Shown piece by piece: positions 51,078 to 60,217 of a DNA stretch of 64,000 nucleotides; the first letter of the stretch is position 1; each line of letters begins with the position of its first letter. This DNA is from an uncultured Agromyces sp. (GTDB lineage: Bacteria > Actinomycetota > Actinomycetes > Actinomycetales > Microbacteriaceae), in NCBI GenBank assembly GCA_913053875.1, contig CAJXGN010000005.1, positions 186,001 through 250,000 on the forward strand, given 5' to 3'. The position numbers were made by a program, and so were the translations under genes. The notes under the pieces are model-generated. The model worked only from the letters and a program-made list of their open reading frames with translations, searched no databases and was not told where the DNA came from.

Positions 51078-52549
51078 CCGACCTCGTCGTGGCGGGCGCC
51101 CGCACGCTCGGCGCGGACGCGCCGGTCGACGTGGTGGTCGCCGACGGGCGCATCGCCGCGGTGGTGCCCGCGGGCGACGGCGACCGTGGTGCGCCTCGCC
51201 TCGAGGCGGACGGCCGCACGCTGCTGCCCGGGCTCTGGGACCGACACGTGCACGCCTCGCAGTGGGCGCAGCGGACGCGCCGCGTCGACGTGTCCTCGGC
51301 GGTTTCCGCGGCGGAGGCGGCCGCCCTGGCGGGGGAGTTCGTGGCGGGGCGCGACGAGGTCGTCGGCATGGGCTACCAGGACGCACTGTGGCCGGATGCC
51401 CCGGACCGCACGCTGCTCGACGCCGCGACCGGCGACGTGCCCGTCGCGCTCGTCTCGCACGACCTGCACGCGTGCTGGCTGAACTCGGCCGCGCTCGCGC
51501 GGCACGGCCGGCCGGGGCACCCGACCGGGGTGCTGCGCGAGGAGGAGGCGTTCGACGTCGTGCGCGTGCTCGACGACGTGGGCGACGACCAGCTCGACGC
51601 CTGGGTGGGCGACGCGATGCGCGCCGCGGCCGCGCGGGGCGTGGTCGGCGTGGTCGACCTCGAGATGCGCTGGAACGCTGCCGACTGGGTGCGACGGGCG
51701 CAGCGCGGCGTCGACGCCGTCCGCGTCGAGTTCGGCGTGTACACCCAGCATCTCGATCGGGCGATCGAGGAGGGGCTGCGCACCGGCGACGTGCTGCCCG
51801 GCACCGGCGGACTCGTCGCGGTGGGGCCCTACAAGGTGCTCACCGACGGTGCGCTGAACACGCGCACGGCGTGGTGCGTGGACCCGTATCCCGACGCGGA
51901 CGGCGACGACGCGTTCGGCCTCGCGACCGTCGCCCCCGAGCACCTGCTGCCGCTGCTGCAGCGCGCGACCGCCGCGGGCCTCGTGCCCGCCGTGCACGCG
52001 ATCGGCGACCGCGCCAACCGCGCCGCGCTCGACGTGCTGGCGCAGGTCGACGAGGTCATGACGCCCGACGGGCCGCGCCGCGGGTCCATCGAGCACGCCC
52101 AGCTGCTGCGCCGGGAGGACCTCGCGCGCTTCGCCGAGCTCGGCGTGGTCGCGAGCGTGCAACCCGAGCACGCGATGGACGACCGTGACGTCGCCGAGCA
52201 CCACTGGGCGGGGCGCACCGATCGGGCGTTCCCGCTGCGCAGCCTCGTCGAGGCGGGTGCGGTGCTCGCACTGGGGTCCGACGCGCCGGTCGCGCCGCTC
52301 GACCCGTGGATCACGATCGCAGCGGCCGTCGGCCGGACTCGCGACGGGCGCGCCCCGTGGCATCCGGAGCAGGCCATCGACGTGCGCACCGCGATCGACG
52401 CCTCCACCCGCAGCACGGTCGCGCCCGGCGAACGCGCGGACCTCGTGCTCGTCGACGTCGACCCCGTGACCGCGACCGCGCAGGAGCTGCGCACCATGCC
52501 GGTCGCCGCGACCCTCCTCGGCGGTCGGCCCACGCACCTCGCGCTCTGA
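51074..52549 (+). CDS. Amidohydrolase, YtcJ-like
   Basis: 491 residues. Metal-dependent hydrolase of the amidohydrolase 3 group. The first metal motif reads LWDRHVHASQW (HxH kept), then VHAIGDRANR, EHAQLL and ALGSDAPVAPLDPW (final Asp). Substrate unknown; such proteins are often annotated as N-substituted formamide deformylases. GTG overlaps the paiB stop; last gene of rpiB-nei-paiB-amidohydrolase. Confidence 0.88.
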   Translation: MTDLVVAGARTLGADAPVDVVVADGRIAAVVPAGDGDRGAPRLEADGRTLLPGLWDRHVHASQWAQRTRRVDVSSAVSAAEAAALAGEFVAGRDEVVGMGYQDALWPDAPDRTLLDAATGDVPVALVSHDLHACWLNSAALARHGRPGHPTGVLREEEAFDVVRVLDDVGDDQLDAWVGDAMRAAAARGVVGVVDLEMRWNAADWVRRAQRGVDAVRVEFGVYTQHLDRAIEEGLRTGDVLPGTGGLVAVGPYKVLTDGALNTRTAWCVDPYPDADGDDAFGLATVAPEHLLPLLQRATAAGLVPAVHAIGDRANRAALDVLAQVDEVMTPDGPRRGSIEHAQLLRREDLARFAELGVVASVQPEHAMDDRDVAEHHWAGRTDRAFPLRSLVEAGAVLALGSDAPVAPLDPWITIAAAVGRTRDGRAPWHPEQAIDVRTAIDASTRSTVAPGERADLVLVDVDPVTATAQELRTMPVAATLLGGRPTHLAL

Positions 52550-52572
52550 CGTCGCGCCCCGAGCGCTCCGGA

Positions 52573-52628
52573 CGGGGGAGAACCCCCGCACCGATCCGGG
52601 CGGCCACCGGGTGCCGCCCGCAGGCGGC
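52573..52628 (+). terminator. Two hairpins after the amidohydrolase gene
   Basis: CGGGGG-agaa-CCCCCG (52573-52588) and GCCGCC-cgca-GGCGGC (52613-52628) are perfect 6-bp stems, starting 24 bp after the stop. They probably end the rpiB operon before the sensor kinase gene. No T-tract. Confidence 0.45.
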
Positions 52629-52690
52629 GCGCACGAGTCTGGATGCGTGCCCGGCGCACGCTTCGCCAGAATGAACCCGGAGGACCTGCC

Positions 52691-54085
52691 ATGAGCGACC
52701 ACGACACCGCACCCCGCCAGCGGCGCGGGTACTTCGGCCTCTGGGCCGGGATGCCGCGCGAGCTCGTCTTCCTGCTGATCGCGATGCCCATCGCGTGGGT
52801 CGGCTTCAGCGTCGCGGTCACCCTCGTCTCCACCGGCTTCGGGCTGCTGGTCCTGGTCGTCGGCGTGCTCTGCTTCACGGGGACGTTCTACGTGGCTCGC
52901 GGCTTCGGCTGGACCGAGCGGCGCCTGCTGCACTGGACCGGTCGCCCGGAGATCCGCTCGCCGTGGCCGCCCATCCCGGCGACGACGTCGTTCTGGCGCG
53001 GCGCCTTCGGCCCGTTCATCGACGGGCACTACTGGCTCCACGTGCTGCACCTGCTGGTGGTCGCCCCGATCGTGAGCCTCTTCACCTTCGTCGTCACCGT
53101 GGTCTGGGTCTCCATCGGCCTGGGCGGGGCGACGTACTGGTTCTGGGAGCGCTGGCTGCCGCTCGACGGGCAGAACGTCTGGACGATCGAGTACGTCTGG
53201 GAGTTCGTGTTCGGCGTGCCGCTGACCGCCGACCCGCGCCAGGCGGAGGCGGTCTTCTACCTGGTCCTGGGCCTCGTCTTCCTCGTCACGCTGCCGCTCA
53301 TCACGCGCGGCCTGACGCTCATCCACCAGGGCGTCGCGCTCGGCATGCTCGGTCCGTGGCGCTCGCAGGCGCTCGAGCGCGAGGTGCAGCAGCTCTCCGC
53401 GTCGCGCGGCGCGGCGGTGCAGGCCGAGGACCGGTCGCTGCGCCGGCTCGAACGCGACATCCACGACGGCCCGCAGCAGCGGCTGGTGCGCCTGCAGATG
53501 GACCTCGCCGCCGCCGAGCGCGCGATCGCCCGTGACCCCGAGGTCGCCCCGCAGGTGCTCGGCGAGGCGCGCGAGCAGGCGCGCGAGGCGCTCGACGAGC
53601 TGCGTGCGCTCTCGCGGGGGTTCGCCCCGCCGATCCTGCAGGACCGCGGTCTCGCCGCCGGCCTCGCCTCGCTCGCGGCGCGCAGCCCCGTGCCGGTCGA
53701 GGAGCACCTCGCCCTCCCCGAGGACGCGCAGATCCCCGCCGAGATCGAGCGCAACGCGTACTTCATCGCCGCCGAGCTGCTCACCAACGCGGCCAAGCAC
53801 GCCCGGGCCCGTGCGATCGGACTGCACTGCTCGGTGCGGCGGGCGCCCGTCGGCGGCGAGTCGTGGCTCGACCTGTGGGTCATCGACGACGGCGCCGGCG
53901 GCGCGGTGACGCTGCCCGGTCACGGCCTGAGCGGTCTCGAGGAGCGCGTGCGAGGCCTCCGAGGCATCCTGCGCATCGACAGCCCCGCGGGCGGCCCGAC
54001 GACCGCAGGCGCGCACATCCCGTTCGTGCAGCAGGGGCCGACCGCGGTGCCGCCCGAGCCGGAGGACGCCGCGGCCCTATCCTGA
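52691..54085 (+). CDS. Sensor histidine kinase (HisKA_3, NarL partner)
   Basis: 464 residues. Four to six N-terminal membrane segments (about 20-225) form the actinobacterial 'putative sensor' domain. The phospho-acceptor His lies in LERDIHDGPQQRLV (HisKA_3). The ATPase has ELLTNAAKHA (N box), IDDGAGGA and GHGLSGLEERV (G boxes). ATG 52691 follows CGGAGGACC. The response regulator begins 4 nt after its stop. The signal is unknown; this arrangement is common in envelope-stress systems. Confidence 0.92.
   Translation: MSDHDTAPRQRRGYFGLWAGMPRELVFLLIAMPIAWVGFSVAVTLVSTGFGLLVLVVGVLCFTGTFYVARGFGWTERRLLHWTGRPEIRSPWPPIPATTSFWRGAFGPFIDGHYWLHVLHLLVVAPIVSLFTFVVTVVWVSIGLGGATYWFWERWLPLDGQNVWTIEYVWEFVFGVPLTADPRQAEAVFYLVLGLVFLVTLPLITRGLTLIHQGVALGMLGPWRSQALEREVQQLSASRGAAVQAEDRSLRRLERDIHDGPQQRLVRLQMDLAAAERAIARDPEVAPQVLGEAREQAREALDELRALSRGFAPPILQDRGLAAGLASLAARSPVPVEEHLALPEDAQIPAEIERNAYFIAAELLTNAAKHARARAIGLHCSVRRAPVGGESWLDLWVIDDGAGGAVTLPGHGLSGLEERVRGLRGILRIDSPAGGPTTAGAHIPFVQQGPTAVPPEPEDAAALS
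54078..54083 (+). promoter_or_regulatory. Internal -10 element for the response regulator
   Basis: TATCCT inside the last codons of the kinase gene, 7 nt from the GTG start, with no ribosome site between. Same geometry as the other leaderless starts in the window. Confidence 0.45.
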
Positions 54086-54089
54086 GAGC

Positions 54090-54743
54090 GTGACGGATGC
54101 TGCGCTGAGGGTCGTGCTGGCCGAGGACTCCGTGCTCCTGCGCGAGGGGCTCGTGCGCCTCTTCGACGAGGCCGGGTTCGAGACAGTCGGCTCGTACGGC
54201 GACGCCGATGACCTGCTCGCCGAGATCGAGACGCTCGCGCCCGACATCGCCGTGCTCGACGTGCGCATGCCGCCGACGTTCCGCGACGAGGGCGTGCGCG
54301 CCGCGCTCGAGCTGCGGAAGCGGATGCCCCGACTCGGCGTGCTGCTGCTCAGCCAGTACATCGAGGGCACGTACGCCCAGGAGCTGCTGTCATCGGGGGA
54401 GGGTGGCATGGGCTACCTGCTGAAGGACCGCGTCGCATCGCTCGACGAGCTGGAGGACGCGGTCACGCGCGTGAGCCAGGGCGGCACGGTACTCGACCCG
54501 CAGGTCGTGAAGGAGCTGATCGGCCGCCGGGCGGACCCGCTCGAGACGCTCACGCCCCGCGAGCGCGAGGTGCTCGCGCTCATGGCGGAGGGCCGCACGA
54601 ACGGCGGCATCGCCCAGCAGCTCTACATCGGCGTCGGCGCCGTCGAGAAGAACGTCACCGCGATCTTCGCCAAGCTCGGCCTCGAGGACTCGGGCTCCGA
54701 CCACCGCCGGGTGCTCGCGGTGCTCGCCTGGCTGCAGCGCTGA
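54090..54743 (+). CDS. LuxR/NarL-family response regulator
   Basis: 217 residues. Receiver domain (about 6-125) with phospho-accepting Asp in IAVLDVRMPP and Lys in YLLKDRV; C-terminal LuxR helix-turn-helix (LTPREREVLALMAEGRTNGGIAQQL). Partner of the upstream kinase. GTG 54090 is 7 nt after a good -10 box, TATCCT (54078-54083), which overlaps the end of the kinase gene, so it can probably be made independently as a leaderless message. Confidence 0.94.
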   Translation: MTDAALRVVLAEDSVLLREGLVRLFDEAGFETVGSYGDADDLLAEIETLAPDIAVLDVRMPPTFRDEGVRAALELRKRMPRLGVLLLSQYIEGTYAQELLSSGEGGMGYLLKDRVASLDELEDAVTRVSQGGTVLDPQVVKELIGRRADPLETLTPREREVLALMAEGRTNGGIAQQLYIGVGAVEKNVTAIFAKLGLEDSGSDHRRVLAVLAWLQR

Positions 54744-54763
54744 CGTCGGCCGCAGACGCGCGA

Positions 54764-54789
54764 CGGCCCGGCACCGCGGGTGCGGGCCG
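54764..54789. terminator. GC-rich hairpin between response regulator and dps
   Basis: CGGCCCGGCACC-gcg-GGTGCGGGCCG folds into an 11-bp stem with one bulged G. It lies between convergent genes and can serve both directions. Confidence 0.6.
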
Positions 54790-54846
54790 GGCCGTGCGAG
54801 CGGGCGTGCGCCCGCGGCATCCGTATCGGTCTCGGTCGACCGCCGT

Positions 54847-55335
54847 TCAGTCGACGCTGATGTGCGAGAACAGGAACCAGCGGTCCTTGTCGAGTCCCTG
54901 GCGGATCTCGATCGCGATGTCCTGGCTCGCGAGGTCGAGGTCGTCGAGACCGTCGACCGCCGCGTTCACCTTCTCGAGCGCGAGGTCGATCTGCGCGATG
55001 ACCTGCTCGATCGTGGGCTCCGCCTGCTGGAAGCCGGCCTTGGGGTTCACCGCGCCCGACTTCTGGGCGACGGTCGCGAGGCGGGCGTCGATCGGCAGCC
55101 CGAGGGCCACCACCCGCTCGGCGGCCAGGTCGGCCCACCCCTGCGCGTGGGCGACCACGTCGTCGAGCAGCTCGTGCACGGCGATGAAGTTCGGTCCGCG
55201 CACGTGCCAGTGCGCCTGCTTGCCGTTGACGGCGAGGGCGACCAGCTGGTGCACGACCGGCGTGAGGAACTGTGCGACTCCGGCGGCGACATCGGGGTTC
55301 GAGCTCGCCTGCGGAGGAACGTGCGTGTCGGTCAT
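54847..55335 (-). CDS. dps: Dps-family ferritin-like DNA-protection protein
   Basis: 162 residues. Dodecameric mini-ferritin that oxidises and stores iron and protects DNA. Ferroxidase residues are visible: HWHVRGPNFIAVHELLDDVV (His, His, Asp) and GWADLAAERVVALG (Asp-x-x-x-Glu). The ATG follows GGGAAGGTGGAC. The promoter region (minus) has TTGAAT at 55393-55398 and TACCGT at 55372-55377, spaced 16 bp. The surrounding AATTCAAGC-like sequence is AT-richer than its neighbours and may hold an iron or redox operator. Confidence 0.93.
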   Translation of the reverse strand: MTDTHVPPQASSNPDVAAGVAQFLTPVVHQLVALAVNGKQAHWHVRGPNFIAVHELLDDVVAHAQGWADLAAERVVALGLPIDARLATVAQKSGAVNPKAGFQQAEPTIEQVIAQIDLALEKVNAAVDGLDDLDLASQDIAIEIRQGLDKDRWFLFSHISVD

Positions 55336-55371
55336 TCGTGTCCACCTTCCCTGGATACGTCGTCTGTCGCC

Positions 55372-55398
55372 ACGGTACGCCGTTCGCCTGCGAATTCA
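55372..55398 (-). promoter_or_regulatory. dps promoter
   Basis: TTGAAT (55393-55398) and TACCGT (55372-55377) on the minus strand, 16-bp spacer, leader of about 30 nt before the strong ribosome site. One of the few two-box promoters in the window. Confidence 0.5.
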
Positions 55399-55473
55399 AG
55401 CAAGGTTCGGCTGCCCTCACCGCGCGTCGGCGCGGGCCTGTTGCGCAAGCGCGTCGGCGACCATGATGGAGGC

Positions 55474-56430
55474 ATGGCCGTCATCGAGAACTCCAAGCTC
55501 ACCGTCATCGGCGCAGGCGCGGTCGGCGCCTCCGTCGCACTCTCCGCCCTCGTCCGCGGCAGCGCCCGCGAGGTCGCCCTCTACGACATCGACCGCAAGA
55601 AGGCCGAGGCCGAGGTGCTCGACCTCGCGCACGGCACCCTGTTCGCGGGCTCATCCACGATCCAGGGCGGCGACGACCTCGATGTCGTGACGGGCTCGAA
55701 CATGGTCATCATCACCGCCGGCGCGAAGCAGAAGCCGGGGCAGACGCGCCTCGACCTCGCCGGGGCGAACATCAACATCATGAAGAGCCTCATGCCGCAG
55801 CTGCTCGACCGGGCGCCCGACGCGGTCTACATGCTCGTGACGAACCCGTGCGACGTGCTCACCGTCGCCGCGCAGAAGATCACCGGACTGCCGAGCTCTC
55901 GCGTGTTCTCGTCGGGCACGGTGCTCGACTCGTCGCGCCTGCGCTGGCTGATCGCCCAGCGGGCGGACGTCGCGAGCTCGAGCGTGCACGCCATGATCGT
56001 CGGCGAGCACGGCGACTCCGAGTTCCCGCTCTGGTCGCACGCGACCATCGGCCCCGTGCCGATCCGCGAGTGGGCGGACGCGCAATCGGCCGTGAAGCCC
56101 GAGCTCGGCGACTTCGACGCGATCGCCGACGAGGTGCGCACGGCCGCCTACCAGATCATCGAGGGCAAGGGCGCGACCAACCACGCCATCGGCCTCTCGG
56201 CGGCGCGCATCGCCGAGGCGGTGCTGAAGGACCAGCGCGCCGTGCTGCCCGTGTCGAGCGTGCTCGACGACTACCTGGGCGAGTCCGGCGTCGCCCTCTC
56301 GGTGCCCTCGATCGTCGACTCGTCGGGCGTCGCCGACGTGCTGCGCATCCCGTTCGACGACGACGAGGCGGCGAGGTTCGCCGCCTCGGCCAAGGTCATC
56401 CGCGACTCGCTGCAGACGCTCGGGCTCTGA
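55474..56430 (+). CDS. ldh: L-lactate dehydrogenase
   Basis: 318 residues. Reduces pyruvate to L-lactate with NADH. NAD site IGAGAVGASVA; catalytic His in GEHGDSEFPLWSHA; substrate-binding Arg in QTRLDLAGANI; the loop residue Gln in KQKPGQTRLD indicates lactate rather than malate specificity. ATG 55474 is preferred: GGAGG is only one base away and too near to act, while CATGAT (55462-55467) at 7 nt fits the leaderless pattern. Convergent with pflA. Confidence 0.95.
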   Translation: MAVIENSKLTVIGAGAVGASVALSALVRGSAREVALYDIDRKKAEAEVLDLAHGTLFAGSSTIQGGDDLDVVTGSNMVIITAGAKQKPGQTRLDLAGANINIMKSLMPQLLDRAPDAVYMLVTNPCDVLTVAAQKITGLPSSRVFSSGTVLDSSRLRWLIAQRADVASSSVHAMIVGEHGDSEFPLWSHATIGPVPIREWADAQSAVKPELGDFDAIADEVRTAAYQIIEGKGATNHAIGLSAARIAEAVLKDQRAVLPVSSVLDDYLGESGVALSVPSIVDSSGVADVLRIPFDDDEAARFAASAKVIRDSLQTLGL

Positions 56431-56473
56431 CCGGCCCGCCCGGCCGACCACCACGACAGGCCGGTCGGGCCGG
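56431..56473. terminator. Strong hairpin between ldh and pflA
   Basis: Arms 56431-56445 (CCGGCCCGCCCGGCC) and 56459-56473 pair over 15 positions with one mismatch around a 13-nt loop, between convergent stops. Likely bidirectional terminator. Confidence 0.65.
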
Positions 56474-56475
56474 CG

Positions 56476-57282
56476 TCAGGCCACCGGCACGCCATCCCGG
56501 CGGAAGCGGTCGCGCACCGCGTCGACCTGCTCGGGCTCGGGCGGACGCGTGTCGGCGAGCGAGTAGGCCGCGCCGATACGCTCCCACTTGTCGGCGCCCA
56601 TCTGGTGGAAGGGCAGCACCTCGAGGCGCTCCACGTTCGGCCAGCGCGACACGATGCGTGCCACGGCGTCGACGTTCTCGTCGGCGTCGGTGAGGCCGGG
56701 CACGAGCACGAAGCGCACCCAGACGCGCGTGCCGCGGGCGGCGAGGCGGTCGCCGAACGCGATCGTCGGCTCGAGGTCGACGCCGGTGACCTCGCGGTAC
56801 GTGCCGGGAAGCCCCGACTTCACGTCGAGGAGGACGAGGTCGACATCGTCGAGCATCGCGTCGTCGGCCTTCGCCCCGAGGTACCCGCTCGTGTCGAGCG
56901 CGGTGTGCACGCCCAGGGCGGATGCCTCGTGCAGCACGCGCCGCACGAACGGCGCCTGCATCAGCGGCTCGCCGCCCGACAGGGTCAACCCGCCGCCGGT
57001 CGCGGCGAACACGTCGCCGTAGCGCGCGATTCGGGCGACCAGCTCCTCTACCGTCGTCGCGGTGCCGTCGCGCAGGCGCCACGTGTCGGGGTTGTGGCAG
57101 TACCGGCACCGCAGCGGGCATCCGTTCAGGAACACCGTGAGGCGCGTGCCCGGGCCGTCGACCGCGGTCACGAGCTCCCACGAGTGCACGTTGCCGACCT
57201 CGCCGGCCCGCTGCGCACGGAGGCGCTCGTGGTGCGCCTCCGCGAGCGCCTCGCGGCTGGGGTGGAGGGTCAGGGCGACCAT
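56476..57282 (-). CDS. pflA: Pyruvate formate-lyase activating enzyme
   Basis: 268 residues. Radical-SAM enzyme that installs the glycyl radical on PflB. The [4Fe-4S] motif CRYCHNP (CxxxCxxC in CPLRCRYCHNP), GGLTLSGGEPLMQ and DTSGYLG are present. ATG 57282 lies 11 nt after the pflB stop, with no good ribosome site, so it depends on coupling to pflB translation. Same transcript and control as pflB. Confidence 0.93.
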   Translation of the reverse strand: MVALTLHPSREALAEAHHERLRAQRAGEVGNVHSWELVTAVDGPGTRLTVFLNGCPLRCRYCHNPDTWRLRDGTATTVEELVARIARYGDVFAATGGGLTLSGGEPLMQAPFVRRVLHEASALGVHTALDTSGYLGAKADDAMLDDVDLVLLDVKSGLPGTYREVTGVDLEPTIAFGDRLAARGTRVWVRFVLVPGLTDADENVDAVARIVSRWPNVERLEVLPFHQMGADKWERIGAAYSLADTRPPEPEQVDAVRDRFRRDGVPVA

Positions 57283-57293
57283 GACGGCGCGCC

Positions 57294-59579
57294 TCAGACC
57301 CCGGCGTGGAAGGTGCGGTCGAGCACGTCCTGCTGCTGCTCGCGCGTGAGCCGCACGAAGTTCACGGCGTAGCCCGACACGCGGATCGTCAGCTGCGGGT
57401 AGTCCTCCGGGTGCGCCATGGCGTCGACGAGCGTCTCGCGCCGCAGCACGTTGACGTTCATGTGGTAGCCGCCCCGTGCGATGTACGCGTCGAGCAGTCC
57501 GACGAGGTTCGTCACGCGCTCGTCCTCGGTGCGGCCGAGGCCCTGGGGCGCGACCGTCGTGGTGAGCGAGATGCCGTCCTGCGCGTCCTCGAACGGCAGC
57601 TTCGCCACCGAGAGGGCGCTCGCGAGCATGCCGTGCGTGTCGCGGCCGTTCATCGGGTTCGCGCCCGGGGCGAACGGGGCGCCCGCGGGCCGGCCGTCGG
57701 GCGTGCCGCCGGTCGCCTTCCCGTAGACCACGTTCGAGGTGATCGTGAGCACCGACTGGGTGTGGATCGCGTTCCGGTAGGTCGGGTGCTTGCGCACCAT
57801 CGCCATGAACTCGTGCACCAGCTCGGCAGCGATCTCGTCGGCGCGGTCGTCGTCGTTGCCGTAGGCGGGGTACTCGCCCTCGACCACGTAGTCGGTGACC
57901 AGGCCGGTGTCGTCGCGCACCGGGCGCACGGTCGCGTGGCGGATCGCCGAGAGCGAGTCGGCCGCCACCGAGAGCCCCGCGATGCCGCAGGCCATGGTGC
58001 GCACGACGTCGCGGTCGTGCAGCGCCATCTCGAGCCGCTCGTACGCGTACTTGTCGTGCATGAAGTGGATCGTGTTGAGCGCGTCGACGTAGGTCTCGGC
58101 GAGCCACTCCATGGTGCCGCGGAACGCCTCGCGCACCTGGTCGTAGTCGAGCACGTCGCCCTGTGCGGGCGCCGCGACGGGCGCGACCTGGTGTCCGGAG
58201 ATCTCGTCCCGTCCGCCGTTGATCGCGTACAGCAGCGCCTTGGCCAGGTTCACGCGTGCGCCGAAGAACTGCATCTGCTTTCCGACCGCCATCGGCGACA
58301 CGCAGCACGCGATCGCGCTGTCGTCACCGCACGCGCTGCGGATCAGGGCATCCGACTCGTACTGGATCGCGCTCGTGTCGATCGACACCTGCGCGCAGAA
58401 GCGCTTGAAGCCCTCGGGCAGGTCCGCGCTCCAGAACACGGTGAGGTTCGGCTCGGGCGCCGGCCCGAGGTTGTAGAGCGTCTGCAGCATGCGGAGCGCG
58501 GTCTTCGTGACGAGCGGACGCCTGTCGTCGCCGAGGCCGCCGAGCGACTCGGTCACCCACGTCGGGTCGCCGCTGAACAGCGCGTCGTACTCGGGGGTGC
58601 GGAGGAAGCGCACGATGCGCAGCTTGATCACGAGGTCGTCGACGAGCTCCTGCGCCAGGGTCTCGTCGATGCGGCCCGCGGCGAGGTCGCGCTCGAGGTA
58701 GACGTCGAGGAAGCCGGTGTTGCGGCCGAACGACATCGCCGCGCCGTTCTGCTCCTTCACCGCGCCGAGGTAGGCGAAGTACAGCCACTGCACGGCCTCC
58801 TGCGCCGTCTCGGCGGGGCGACGGATGTCGAAGCCGTACGAGTCGGCCATCGCGACGAGCTCCTGCAGGGCGCGGACCTGCTCGGCGTTCTCCTCGCGGT
58901 CGCGGATGACCTCCTCGGTCGAGAACCGCATGTCGAGTTCGGCCCGCTCGGTGCGCTTGGCGGCGATCAGCGCGTCGACGCCGTACAGGGCCACTCGGCG
59001 GTAGTCGCCGATGATGCGCCCGCGGCCGTAGGCGTCGGGCAGCCCGGTGATGATGTGGCTGTGCCGGGCGCGCTTCACGCCGGGGGAGTAGGCGTCGAAC
59101 ACACCCTGGTTGTGCGTCTTCCGGTACCTGGTGAAGGTCTCCTCGACGCGCTCGTCGACGTCGTAGCCGTAGGTCTGCAGTGCGCCGGCGACCATCCGCC
59201 ATCCGCCGTTCGGCATGATGGCGCGCTTCAGCGGGGCATCCGTCTGCAGGCCGACGATGAGCTCGCGCTCGCGGTCGATGTAGCCGGGGGCGTGCGAGGT
59301 GATCGTCGAAGGGGTGTGCGGGTCGACGTCGTAGACGCCCTGCTCGCGCTCGGTCGGGAACATCGCGGTGAGCGTGTTCCAGACGGCGAGCGTGCGCTCG
59401 GTGGGGCCGGCGAGAAAGGCGGCGTCGCCCTCGTACGGCAGGTAGTTGCGCTGGATGAAGTCGCGGACGTCGATGCCGTCCTGCCAGGGGCCGGGGGCGA
59501 AGCCCTCCCAGGCCTTCGGGTGCTCCGCGGCCTCGTCCGTCGTTCCGGTCGTGCTGCGGGTCTGGTCGAGTGTGCTCAT
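57294..59579 (-). CDS. pflB: Formate acetyltransferase (pyruvate formate-lyase)
   Basis: 761 residues, as for E. coli PflB (760). Splits pyruvate with CoA into acetyl-CoA and formate under low oxygen. Active-site Cys pair in [12 protein letters not shown] and glycyl-radical site RVSGYAVNF with Gly736. ATG 59579 follows GAGGAGG. An operator pair lies over its promoter. With ldh opposite, it gives a mixed-acid capability unusual for a mostly aerobic family; no formate channel gene (focA) is in the window. Confidence 0.96.
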   Translation of the reverse strand: MSTLDQTRSTTGTTDEAAEHPKAWEGFAPGPWQDGIDVRDFIQRNYLPYEGDAAFLAGPTERTLAVWNTLTAMFPTEREQGVYDVDPHTPSTITSHAPGYIDRERELIVGLQTDAPLKRAIMPNGGWRMVAGALQTYGYDVDERVEETFTRYRKTHNQGVFDAYSPGVKRARHSHIITGLPDAYGRGRIIGDYRRVALYGVDALIAAKRTERAELDMRFSTEEVIRDREENAEQVRALQELVAMADSYGFDIRRPAETAQEAVQWLYFAYLGAVKEQNGAAMSFGRNTGFLDVYLERDLAAGRIDETLAQELVDDLVIKLRIVRFLRTPEYDALFSGDPTWVTESLGGLGDDRRPLVTKTALRMLQTLYNLGPAPEPNLTVFWSADLPEGFKRFCAQVSIDTSAIQYESDALIRSACGDDSAIACCVSPMAVGKQMQFFGARVNLAKALLYAINGGRDEISGHQVAPVAAPAQGDVLDYDQVREAFRGTMEWLAETYVDALNTIHFMHDKYAYERLEMALHDRDVVRTMACGIAGLSVAADSLSAIRHATVRPVRDDTGLVTDYVVEGEYPAYGNDDDRADEIAAELVHEFMAMVRKHPTYRNAIHTQSVLTITSNVVYGKATGGTPDGRPAGAPFAPGANPMNGRDTHGMLASALSVAKLPFEDAQDGISLTTTVAPQGLGRTEDERVTNLVGLLDAYIARGGYHMNVNVLRRETLVDAMAHPEDYPQLTIRVSGYAVNFVRLTREQQQDVLDRTFHAGV

Positions 59580-59646
59580 GGCGTCCTCCTCGTGGGACTC
59601 TCCCTGCGCACCGACGGGGGTCACCCGCGGTGCCCCATCGCTACCG

Positions 59647-59673
59647 TGGTCCGACCATTGTGGTCTGACCACA
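59647..59673. promoter_or_regulatory. Double operator of GntR/FadR type upstream of pflB
   Basis: Two perfect palindromes, TGGTCCGACCA (59647-59657) and TGGTCTGACCA (59661-59671, extended to TGTGGTC...GACCACA), with centres 14 bp apart, 70-95 bp before the pflB start. TGGTCNGACCA is the core recognised by FadR-subfamily GntR repressors (FadR, and similar to LldR/PdhR). The regulator gene is not in the window. Confidence 0.7.
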
Positions 59674-59781
59674 GCTCGAGCGTACTCCCGTGCGCTGGGA
59701 ATCGCCAGCGATGCGCGGCGATTCGGTCGCAGGGGCGGGGGCTGCGGATGTCTCGGGCTGGCGCCTCGATCGCCGAAGTGG

Positions 59782-59796
59782 ATACCCGTGGGGTAT
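59782..59796. promoter_or_regulatory. CsoR/CstR-like palindrome over the rhodanese promoter
   Basis: ATACCC-gtg-GGGTAT is a perfect 15-bp palindrome with G/C tracts, the form of CsoR/CstR-family operators (copper or persulfide sensing). It overlaps the -10 box TATTAT (59794-59799), so a bound repressor would block transcription. Regulator gene not in view. Confidence 0.6.
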
Positions 59797-59807
59797 TATT
59801 GACGACC

Positions 59808-60203
59808 ATGAGCACCACAGCCACTGCCGTCCGCCCGCTCGCACGCGTCATCGCGGTGCTCGCTGCAGCATTCGCGACCGTATTCGCACTCGCGGCCTGC
59901 ACGCCCGCCGAGCCGATCGAGGTGGGAACCGCCACCGTCATCGTCGACGTGCGCACGCCAGGCGAGTACGCGGACGGGCACCTCGACGGAGCCGCGAACA
60001 TCGACGTGCAGTCGGCGAACTTCGACGCCGCGATCGCCGAGCTCGACCCCGATGGCTCCTACGTCGTCTACTGCCGCTCGGGCAACCGCTCGGCCGCCGC
60101 CATCGACCGTATGGAGGCCGCGGGCTTCACCGACCTCGTGAATGCGGGCGGCCTGCAGGAAGCGGCCGACGCGACGGGCATCGAGATCGTCACCGGCCCC
60201 TAG
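59808..60203 (+). CDS. Lipoprotein rhodanese (sulfurtransferase)
   Basis: 131 residues. Signal peptide (RVIAVLAAAFATVFALAAC) with lipobox ALAAC, then a single rhodanese domain: VDVRTPGEYADGHLDGAANI and active loop VVYCRSGNRSAA with the persulfide Cys. It therefore works outside the membrane. The ATG is 9 nt after TATTAT, so almost leaderless. Extracytoplasmic single-domain rhodaneses are common in actinobacteria, exact substrate unknown. Confidence 0.93.
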   Translation: MSTTATAVRPLARVIAVLAAAFATVFALAACTPAEPIEVGTATVIVDVRTPGEYADGHLDGAANIDVQSANFDAAIAELDPDGSYVVYCRSGNRSAAAIDRMEAAGFTDLVNAGGLQEAADATGIEIVTGP

Positions 60204-60217
60204 CCTGGCAGCGCTCG

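Noticed and set aside
55469..55473. GGAGG as the ldh ribosome site
   Set aside because: It is one base from the ATG, too close to work for that start, and the other nearby ATG (55463) is out of frame with the enzyme.
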